Part shown: one piece after another, positions 44,254 through 51,891 of the stretch
Position numbering within the stretch: the first letter of the stretch is position 1
How the letters are laid out: each line of letters opens with the position of its first letter
Assembly (NCBI GenBank): GCA_910586655.1
Contig: CAJUIR010000002.1
Coordinates: forward strand, 62,001-126,000
Source of the DNA: an uncultured Christensenellaceae bacterium
Lineage (GTDB): Bacteria; Bacillota; Clostridia; Christensenellales; Borkfalkiaceae
Direction of reading: 5' to 3'
DNA: 64,000 bases
Program-made: the position numbers and the translations under genes
Notes under the pieces: model-generated
The model's input: the letters and a program-made list of their open reading frames with translations, nothing else
What the model was told of the DNA's origin: nothing
Databases searched by the model: none

Positions 44254-44412
44254 ACTTCGCAATCGTTCGTCGAGTTTGCGCACTCCTCGGTTACGTACGT
44301 CTATGTACGCTCCCTTCGTCGCTTGCGCACTCTCCTGCTCTTGCTTGTTTCTAAAATTAGTCAATGCTTTTTGCCGTATAATTCGGGTTGTTTTCTATCT
44401 TAAATAATATAA

Positions 44413-45555
<1,143 letters not shown>

Positions 45556-45649
45556 AAAATAGATGAAAGGCAAAAATTACCATAAAAATGCTTGCAAATC
45601 GCGGCAAAAAGAGTTAAGATAAAAAAGTAATAAAAAGGAGTTACAATTT

Positions 45650-46192
45650 ATGATTTCGAATTTGTTGGCAGAAAGCAATAACAATTGGTATATGTGGGTT
45701 GTTATCGGCGTTGTCGTTGTTTTGTTGGTGGTTTGGCTGTTCCTTTCCAACCGCAAAAATAAGCGCCGTCAACAGGAATATAACGAACAACTTGACGCGA
45801 TCGGCCCCGGAAATAAAGTAAAAACCGCAGGCGGAATTTGCGGCATCGTTGTGGAAGTATGCGACGACAACACCGTCATCATTGAAACGGGCAGCGAACA
45901 GTCGGGCAAATCTTACGTAAAAATGGACAAAGAACTGATTGCGCAGACGGATGCGAAGGGCCCTTCGCAGATCGCGCGCGAGGAAGCGGAAGCACGCCGT
46001 AAAGCGGAAAAGGAAGGCAAAACCGAACAGGTCGGCTTAGAAGAACCGTCTCAACCGGAAGACGCGGAAAGCGCCCCTTCGGATGCGGAAATTCCTGCCG
46101 CGGAAGAAATCCCCGCTGAAACACTTCCCGTCGCGGAAGTGCCTGCGGAGGAAACGGTCCAATCCCCGAAAAAAGCAAAAAAGACCAAATGA
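45650..46192 (+). CDS. yajC: Sec translocon accessory protein YajC, long acidic tail
   Basis: A 180-residue YajC. One transmembrane helix (about residues 15-35) is followed by LSNRKNKRRQQEYNEQLDAI, then the conserved GNKVKTAGGICGIVVEVCDD and VIIETG. The usual protein ends near residue 105. Here a further 75 residues rich in Glu, Ala and Pro form a disordered tail. It belongs with secD and secF, which lie 3-6 kb downstream. AAGGAG precedes the ATG. Confidence 0.95.
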   Translation: MISNLLAESNNNWYMWVVIGVVVVLLVVWLFLSNRKNKRRQQEYNEQLDAIGPGNKVKTAGGICGIVVEVCDDNTVIIETGSEQSGKSYVKMDKELIAQTDAKGPSQIAREEAEARRKAEKEGKTEQVGLEEPSQPEDAESAPSDAEIPAAEEIPAETLPVAEVPAEETVQSPKKAKKTK

Positions 46193-46224
46193 TTTCATTT
46201 GCGATCGATCATAAAACTGAACAT

Positions 46225-46263
46225 CTCCGCATAACGTAAAACAAGTTGTGCGGAGGTTTTTTT
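46225..46263 (+). terminator. Terminator-like hairpin whose 3' arm carries the next gene's ribosome site
   Basis: An 11-bp stem (46225-46235 with 46245-46255, one GU pair), a 9-nt loop and seven T directly before the ATG at 46264. GGAGG of the next gene is the end of the 3' arm. It may end the yajC mRNA or sequester the ribosome site. Confidence 0.75.
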
Positions 46264-46644
46264 ATGGAAGGTTTTAAAAAAGCAGCGTGGGAAACCGGAA
46301 AAACGGCGCTTTGTTATGCGGCTTTTTCGTTATTTGCCTTGGCGGTCATCGCCGCGATCGTGAAAGCATGCGCGCCGTCCGACACGGTGATCCGCGTGTT
46401 GAATTGGAGCGTCAAATGTATCGGTGCATTTGTGTTTCCCGTGTTGTTCATCCGTAAAGACCGCGCACTCATAAAGGGAATCGTTTCGGGCGTACTCGGC
46501 GTTATTTTGACAATGTTTTTGTTTGCGGCGATCGGCGGCGGGTTTCACTTGACTTGGTTCTTCCCGCTCGAACTTCTTGTTTGCGGGGCGATCGGCGGCG
46601 CGGGCGCGCTGTTGGGCGCAAAACTGAAAAAACATTCCGCTTGA
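46264..46644 (+). CDS. TIGR04086-like membrane protein
   Basis: A 126-residue protein with four hydrophobic helices (about residues 14-35, 45-62, 69-92 and 100-120) and the motif GFHLTWFFPLELLVCGAIGG. Length, helix pattern and position after yajC match the TIGR04086 family (YrzE), of unknown function in Firmicutes. Start 46264 uses the GGAGG in the upstream hairpin. A frame from 46246 runs through the hairpin and is rejected. Confidence 0.8.
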   Translation: MEGFKKAAWETGKTALCYAAFSLFALAVIAAIVKACAPSDTVIRVLNWSVKCIGAFVFPVLFIRKDRALIKGIVSGVLGVILTMFLFAAIGGGFHLTWFFPLELLVCGAIGGAGALLGAKLKKHSA

Positions 46645-46656
46645 TCAAAAAACAGA

Positions 46657-46685
46657 TTGACGGAACGACGGATCTGTATTATACT
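46657..46685 (+). promoter_or_regulatory. thiN promoter, -10 box 7 bp from the start codon
   Basis: TTGACG (46657-46662), a 17-bp spacer and TATACT (46680-46685). The ATG at 46693 coincides with the expected transcription start. Confidence 0.8.
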
Positions 46686-46692
46686 GATTCGT

Positions 46693-47340
46693 ATGAACGT
46701 CGTCAGCAATCACGGAATGAAAAAGGGAACGTGCTTTCTCGTTTGTGCGGGAGAGCGTGTTCCCTTACAATTTACGCCTTGCGAAGGTGATTTCGTCATC
46801 GCCGTAGACGGCGGCGCGGAATATCTGGACGAATGCGGGAAATCAGCCGATCTGTATCTCGGCGATTTCGATTCGCTCGGTTGTATTCCGAACGGGGAAA
46901 ACGTAATCGAACTGAATCCCGTAAAAGACGAAACCGATCTGTTTGCGGCTGCGGAAGAAGGGTTGCGGCGGGGGTATCGGGTTTTTCGGATCTACTGCGC
47001 TTTGGGCGGACGCACGTCGCATTTGATCGGGAACCTGCATGCCTTGTGTCATTTATTCCGCATGGGCGCGGATGCGAAGATCATCGGAAATCATTCCGAA
47101 TTGTTTTTCATCCGTGATGTCGCAAGGTTTCAAAAGGGAGGGTATCTCTCACTCGTTCCGCTCGACGGCGGCGCGGCGGTGCTGATTGAAAACTGCAAGT
47201 ACAGCGGCGAGATCCATCTCACGACCGCCGACAGTCTGGGCGTGAGCAACGAACCGCTGGAAGGGGCTTGCGTGACGGTGCTGTCGGGCGAGGTGCTTGC
47301 GATTGTCGAAGAAACGGACCGCGCGAACGAAAGCAAGTAA
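46693..47340 (+). CDS. thiN: Thiamine pyrophosphokinase
   Basis: A 215-residue enzyme that converts thiamine to thiamine diphosphate. FVIAVDGGAEYLDECG is near residue 35, YLGDFDSLG near 55, PVKDETDLFAAAEEGL near 76 and the LGGRTSHLIGNLHAL loop near 105; the C-terminal beta domain ends in TTADSLGVSNE. Starts are possible at 46693, where the mRNA may begin, or 46717. Neither has a Shine-Dalgarno site. It sits between the yajC group and the SCIFF locus, where the surrounding order is otherwise conserved. Confidence 0.92.
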   Translation: MNVVSNHGMKKGTCFLVCAGERVPLQFTPCEGDFVIAVDGGAEYLDECGKSADLYLGDFDSLGCIPNGENVIELNPVKDETDLFAAAEEGLRRGYRVFRIYCALGGRTSHLIGNLHALCHLFRMGADAKIIGNHSELFFIRDVARFQKGGYLSLVPLDGGAAVLIENCKYSGEIHLTTADSLGVSNEPLEGACVTVLSGEVLAIVEETDRANESK

Positions 47341-47365
47341 ATTTTAAAGGTTTGCCGAGGAATGC

Positions 47366-47394
47366 TTGACAGGCGCGTCGTTATATGTTAAAAT
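47366..47394 (+). promoter_or_regulatory. SCIFF locus promoter
   Basis: TTGACA (47366-47371), a 17-bp spacer and TAAAAT (47389-47394) with an extended TGt. It leaves a 64-nt leader before the peptide gene. Confidence 0.87.
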
Positions 47395-47464
47395 AATCCA
47401 AAATATGCGCTTCGGCGTTGGAACCGAACGCATGTAAATACGAAATCAGACGGGAGAAAAAGCA

Positions 47465-47617
47465 ATGATTCAGACGATTGCAAAACCTCAGGAGAAAAAA
47501 GTAACGGGTTGCGGCGAATGCAGAAGTACCTGCCAGTCCGCATGCAAAACGAGTTGCACGGTCGGGAACCAGTCCTGCGAACGCGTTACGAGAGAAGAGA
47601 AAATCGAGAGAAAGTAA
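47465..47617 (+). CDS. scfA: SCIFF ranthipeptide precursor
   Basis: A 50-residue peptide with Cys at 16, 19, 23, 27, 31 and 38 and the core CGECRSTCQSACKTSC, followed by TVGNQSCE. This matches the SCIFF family (six cysteines in about forty-five residues), a ribosomally made peptide given thioether bridges by a radical-SAM enzyme. GGGAG lies 8 bp before the ATG. An 11-bp hairpin follows 21 bp after the stop, and the maturase gene is 163 bp downstream. The family is nearly universal in Clostridia; quorum-sensing-like roles have been proposed. Confidence 0.95.
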   Translation: MIQTIAKPQEKKVTGCGECRSTCQSACKTSCTVGNQSCERVTREEKIERK

Positions 47618-47638
47618 TTCCGATCGGAATCAACGCGC

Positions 47639-47666
47639 AAGGGGCGGCGAGCAATCGCTGCTCCTT
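47639..47666 (+). other. Hairpin after the SCIFF gene
   Basis: An 11-bp stem (47639-47649 with 47656-47666, two GU pairs) and a 6-nt loop. It is followed by TTTGTGC rather than a long T run, so it could be an RNA processing or partial attenuation site between peptide and maturase. Confidence 0.7.
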
Positions 47667-47732
47667 TGTGCAGTTATCGGAATCTGTCAATACTTCCGAA
47701 ATAAATCGTTCGGAAAGAGGAGGAACGGCGGG

Positions 47733-47767
47733 GCGCATTCGGACTTTGAATGAAAAGTCAAATGCGC
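47733..47767 (+). other. Hairpin between AGGAGG and the maturase start
   Basis: Stems GCGCATT/AATGCGC (47733-47739, 47761-47767) and GACTTT/AAAGTC (47742-47747, 47754-47759) with a 6-nt loop. It lies between an unused AGGAGG (47717-47722) and the maturase ATG at 47781. Confidence 0.7.
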
Positions 47768-47780
47768 GCAGCCAACGGCG

Positions 47781-49088
47781 ATGATACACGTTTTTACATA
47801 TCACGATCATTATTATATATACGATACGGGCAGCGGTTCTTTGCACGCATGCGACGAACAAACGGCAAACTATCTGTCCGGAAAACCGGTGGAACTGACA
47901 GACGAAGAACTTAAATCGACGCTTGCCGATCTCGCGGGATTACGGTCCGAAGGGTTGCTCTATGCGGAGGAGCCGACGGCATACCCGATGAAAAGCAACG
48001 AAGTAAAGGCGCTGTGTCTGCACGTCAGCCACGATTGCAATCTTCGCTGCAAATATTGTTTTGCGGACGAAGGCGCCTATCATTCCGTGCGCGAAACCAT
48101 GTCGTTTGAAGTCGCGAAATCGGCGATCGATTTCCTGCTCGAAAACAGCGGAAATCGGAAAGTGCTCGAAGTCGATTTCTTCGGCGGCGAACCGCTGATG
48201 AATTTCGACGTCGTAAAGCGCACTGTCTATTATGCAAAGGCGGAAGCGGAAAAGCGAGGCAAACGGTTTTTGTTCACCACGACGACGAACGGACTTCTGC
48301 TCGACGATGAAACGATCCGCTTTCTCAACGAGGAGATGGAGAACGTGGTTCTTTCGTTGGACGGCAGAAAAGAGGTTCACGACGCCGTGCGAAAGACGGT
48401 CAACGGGAAGGGCAGTTTCGATGCGGTCATCGAAAAGATAAAGAAGTTCGTACGTTGCCGCGGGGACAAGCATTACTATGTGCGCGGTACGTTTACGGCA
48501 AAAAATCTTGATTTTTCCAAAGACGTATTATTTCTTGCGGACGAGGGATTCGATTCGATTTCGGTCGAGCCCGTCGTTACCGATATCCCCGAATTGCAGA
48601 TCAGAGAAGAGCATCTTCCGCAAATCGAACGCGAGTACGAAGCGCTCTGCGACGAGTACGTCAAACGCGAAGCGGAGGGGAAGGGGTTTCATTTCTTCCA
48701 CTTCAATATCGATTTAGAGGGCGGACCCTGCCTTTCCAAACGCGTATCCGCTTGCGGCGCGGGGAACGAATATTTTTCCGTGGTTCCCAACGGCGACATC
48801 TATCCCTGTCATCAGTTTGCGGGCGATCGGAAGTGGCGTATGGGAAACGTGACGGAGGGTAGGCTCGATGGCGACATTCGCAAACAGTTTGCGCAAAGTT
48901 GCTTGTTCACGCGGAAAAAGTGCGGCGACTGTTTTGCGAAATTCATTTGTTCGGGCGGTTGCAACGCGAATAATTATCATTATAACGGCGATATCGATAC
49001 GCCGTATGAAATGACTTGCGCGATGATGAAAAAGCGGATCGAGTGCGCCATGCACGTTTTGGCGGAACGCAAAACCCGCGCGAAATAA
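47781..49088 (+). CDS. scfB: SCIFF peptide radical-SAM maturase
   Basis: A 435-residue radical-SAM/SPASM enzyme. An N-terminal peptide-binding (RRE-like) part (IHVFTYHDHYYIYDTGSGSL) precedes the SAM cluster CNLRCKYC near residue 83. FFGGEPLMNF follows near 135, and the C-terminal SPASM cysteines lie in CSGGC, CGAGNEYF and KKCGDCFAKFICSGGC. The enzyme forms Cys-to-non-alpha-carbon thioethers in the SCIFF peptide. The ATG at 47781 has no near ribosome site; AGGAGG lies 58 bp upstream beyond a hairpin. Confidence 0.95.
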   Translation: MIHVFTYHDHYYIYDTGSGSLHACDEQTANYLSGKPVELTDEELKSTLADLAGLRSEGLLYAEEPTAYPMKSNEVKALCLHVSHDCNLRCKYCFADEGAYHSVRETMSFEVAKSAIDFLLENSGNRKVLEVDFFGGEPLMNFDVVKRTVYYAKAEAEKRGKRFLFTTTTNGLLLDDETIRFLNEEMENVVLSLDGRKEVHDAVRKTVNGKGSFDAVIEKIKKFVRCRGDKHYYVRGTFTAKNLDFSKDVLFLADEGFDSISVEPVVTDIPELQIREEHLPQIEREYEALCDEYVKREAEGKGFHFFHFNIDLEGGPCLSKRVSACGAGNEYFSVVPNGDIYPCHQFAGDRKWRMGNVTEGRLDGDIRKQFAQSCLFTRKKCGDCFAKFICSGGCNANNYHYNGDIDTPYEMTCAMMKKRIECAMHVLAERKTRAK

Positions 49089-49133
49089 GCGAAAATTTCT
49101 AAACGAAAATTCATAATTTCCGCGCGTTTCGGC

Positions 49134-49162
49134 TTGACGGACGCGCAGAATTTATATATAAT
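49134..49162 (+). promoter_or_regulatory. secDF promoter
   Basis: TTGACG (49134-49139), a 17-bp spacer and TATAAT (49157-49162). Confidence 0.85.
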
Positions 49163-49232
49163 GAAAAAAGGTGGAATTTTTTATACGGAATTTTTTCGGA
49201 CTTTCCGGATTTGAAGATAGCAGGAGGAACCA

Positions 49233-50723
49233 ATGGGCAAGAAAAAATCGGCGATTTTAATTACGCTGTTAACGCTCGTGATCGCCGCTTTGTGCTTTAT
49301 TTGTACGGTCTCGTTCTCTTACGGAACGGACGGTATGTATACGTTCAATTCGATTTTACGTACGACGGCGAAAGATGCGGATCTCGGCGGAATTTACGGC
49401 GCAAACGGATATAAAGGCGGCGGTATTTCCGTAACTTATTATCCCGAAGGCGTCATCACCGCAAAGGAGTATACCGATAATATCGGCGCGTATGCGGATG
49501 AAACGGAGCGGGAAGAATACGAAAACAGTTACGTTCCCTATCTGGGCGGTACGCTGTATCTCGACAAAGAGGACGTTTGCGGAAACGGGACCGAGCCTAC
49601 CGAAGAATTTAAGACGGCGTTTGAAAACACATTGCAGATTCTCCAAGACCGCTATGCGCTCCTGAAAAAAGACGGCGCGGAACTTGCGGTAAAAGACGAT
49701 TATACGGTACGCGTGTTCCTGCCGCAGATGATGGACGCCAGTTTGGTTGCATTTACGGTCAATTCTTATACCGGCGATTTCAGCGTTCGCTACGGTTCTG
49801 ACGCGGCGACCGCGCCCGAAATCCTGCCTGCGCTTCGGAAAAAGACCATCGACGATTATTTTAAACGCGCTTATTCGCGTACGAGTGCGGACGGCACGTC
49901 TTACGTTGCTTTGCAATTTACAAAAGAGGGAAAGGAAGTTCTCGCCGAAGAAACGCAGAATGCGAACACGATGTATTTCATGGTGGGCGAAAATCAGGTC
50001 ATTCCGCTTACCATTTCGGAAGCGGTCGATACCGACGTGCTTTATATCAGCGGATCGTACACGCCAGAAACGGCTGCGATTTATGCAAACGTCATCAATA
50101 CGGTGATGAAATCTCCCGATGCGGAGAATACGCTTGCGCTTACCGTAGGAGATTCGCTGAAATACGAAGCGCTCTACGGAAACGGCACTTTGACGGCGCT
50201 CTATGCTGCGTACGGCGTCTGCTTTGCGGCGATGATGGCGTTCTTCTTTGTGAGATACCGCAAGTTGGGTTTTGTTCATTTGTATACCTATCTGATTTTC
50301 ACGTTTATCATGATCCTTTGCGTATACGGAATCTCCTTCCTCTATCTGAGTCTGGAAACATTCCTTGCTTTCCTGCTCGTTTCGCTCTTACTGTCCGTCA
50401 GCAACGTGATTACGTTCGAGTATGCGAAAAAGGAATATGCAAACGGAAAAACGATGACGTCTTCGGTGAAAGAAGGTTATAAAAAATCGTTCTGGCACGT
50501 TTTCGATTTGCACATCGTTATTGCCGTTCTTTCATTCATCGTGTATGGAATCGGACTTTCCAATCTGAGTTTGTTTGCCTTCATATTGGGTTTGGGCACG
50601 ATTTTCTCGGGACTTGCCTGTCTGGGATTGAACCGTCTGACTTGGGCTGCGATGATGTCGTTTACTCCCAAGAAAGGCGCGTTCTGCAACTTCAAAAGAG
50701 AGGAGGTCGAAGACGATGACTAA
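49233..50723 (+). CDS. secD: Protein translocase subunit SecD, divergent
   Basis: A 496-residue SecD. It has an N-terminal membrane helix (residues 8-27), a long extracytoplasmic P1 region (about 30-315) containing GYKGGGISVTYYPEG in place of the usual GLDLxGG motif and an FTKEGKEVLAEET domain, then about five helices at 325-485 in the RND pattern. The conserved motifs are weak, but the length, plan and neighbour secF support the call. AGGAGG lies upstream. SecDF uses the proton-motive force to pull exported proteins. Confidence 0.85.
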   Translation: MGKKKSAILITLLTLVIAALCFICTVSFSYGTDGMYTFNSILRTTAKDADLGGIYGANGYKGGGISVTYYPEGVITAKEYTDNIGAYADETEREEYENSYVPYLGGTLYLDKEDVCGNGTEPTEEFKTAFENTLQILQDRYALLKKDGAELAVKDDYTVRVFLPQMMDASLVAFTVNSYTGDFSVRYGSDAATAPEILPALRKKTIDDYFKRAYSRTSADGTSYVALQFTKEGKEVLAEETQNANTMYFMVGENQVIPLTISEAVDTDVLYISGSYTPETAAIYANVINTVMKSPDAENTLALTVGDSLKYEALYGNGTLTALYAAYGVCFAAMMAFFFVRYRKLGFVHLYTYLIFTFIMILCVYGISFLYLSLETFLAFLLVSLLLSVSNVITFEYAKKEYANGKTMTSSVKEGYKKSFWHVFDLHIVIAVLSFIVYGIGLSNLSLFAFILGLGTIFSGLACLGLNRLTWAAMMSFTPKKGAFCNFKREEVEDDD

Positions 50724-51753
50724 ACGGCCTGTAAAACTGCTTCCCATTTGGATTGCCGTATCTTCGGTGATCATACTTGCCGGAATCATTCTGTTCGCGC
50801 TTCTCGGGTTCAATTATTCGGCGGAACGCAACGCCAGAAAGACGGTAGAAGTGGAGTACGACGTAGTAGTCGTGACCGATCCGACCGGAGTCGCGATGCT
50901 GAAAGAAACCTGTGAAGACGTTTTCAAAAAGACCGGCGTTTCTTATTCCGATTTTAGCCAAACGGTAAAAATCGACGCGAGCACGGGCAGCGAAACGGTG
51001 GGCGGTAAGTTGGTGTATACATTCTCTGCCAACCTTTCCGACGAGTCGCTTGCCGCCGTGAAAGCGGGAATCGATACCAAAATCATTGAAAGAACGGCTG
51101 AGGGAATATTGCCTGTGGGTGCGGATATTTCGGTCAGCGTTCACGAACTTGCAAATTATCATTTCACCGACGCGGCTTGGCGCGGCGCGATCGCGGTTGC
51201 GGTCGGCGCGGTGGTTGCGCTCGTCTATATCGCTATCCGTTTCGGGGTGGGTTGCGCATTGACCGGACTCACCGTCTGCGTCCACGACGTGTTCCTTTCG
51301 CTTGGACTTCTCGCTATTTTACGCATACCCGTTTACTTCTTTGCGCCCATTGTTGTCGGCGCGGTGGCGGCGTTTATGTCGCTTTTGTTGTGGCTCATCC
51401 AGTGCATGAAAATGCGCGACAATTTCAAGAGTCCGTCGTATGCGTCCTATTCCGCGGATGAAGCCGTTGAGCAGTCTTCCAAGTCTGCCGCAAAAGCCGT
51501 TTATATTACGGCAGCCGCAATGGGAATCGTTCTTGCGGTGTTTACGATTGCGCTTGCGATCGCTTCGGCGCAGTTGGGCGCGATCCTGCTTCCGCTCGTG
51601 TGCCTCATTCCCGTCGGAATCAGCGTCTATTCGTCGCTTCTGTTCGGACCTGCGCTTCACGTTCCCGTGAAAACGGCGTTCGACAAAATCAAGTTCAAGC
51701 ACAAACGCCGTTTGGGAAAAGCCAAAGCCGAAAAGAAAAAAGAAGAAAACTGA
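50716..51753 (+). CDS. secF: Protein translocase subunit SecF
   Basis: A 345-residue SecF. One N-terminal helix (residues 11-33), a periplasmic domain (about 35-140), then five helices from 155 to 320. It has ALVYIAIRFGVGCALTGLTV, the CVHDVFLSLGLLAIL segment common to SecF (about 190-204) and IQLGAILLP-like later helices. The last 30 residues are Lys-rich. The start overlaps secD by 8 bp. Confidence 0.92.
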   Translation: MTKRPVKLLPIWIAVSSVIILAGIILFALLGFNYSAERNARKTVEVEYDVVVVTDPTGVAMLKETCEDVFKKTGVSYSDFSQTVKIDASTGSETVGGKLVYTFSANLSDESLAAVKAGIDTKIIERTAEGILPVGADISVSVHELANYHFTDAAWRGAIAVAVGAVVALVYIAIRFGVGCALTGLTVCVHDVFLSLGLLAILRIPVYFFAPIVVGAVAAFMSLLLWLIQCMKMRDNFKSPSYASYSADEAVEQSSKSAAKAVYITAAAMGIVLAVFTIALAIASAQLGAILLPLVCLIPVGISVYSSLLFGPALHVPVKTAFDKIKFKHKRRLGKAKAEKKKEEN

Positions 51754-51778
51754 GTATTATAATTTAGCATATCGAAAG

Positions 51779-51804
51779 ACGGCGGGAATCTCCCGCCGTT
51801 TTCA
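51779..51804 (+). terminator. secDF terminator
   Basis: The 9-bp stem ACGGCGGGA with TCCCGCCGT, a 3-nt loop and a short T tract (TTTTCAG). Confidence 0.78.
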
Positions 51805-51891
51805 GTCAATTTATAAGTTGCCATGAAATCCGACCGTGTAAGCGCAAGAAAGATTTGCACGGCACACCATTTCAGATCGGGAAAAACCATT

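Noticed and set aside
47509..47784. 91-codon frame overlapping the SCIFF gene
   Set aside because: It runs out of frame through the six-Cys peptide gene, whose cysteine pattern and ribosome site are unmistakable.
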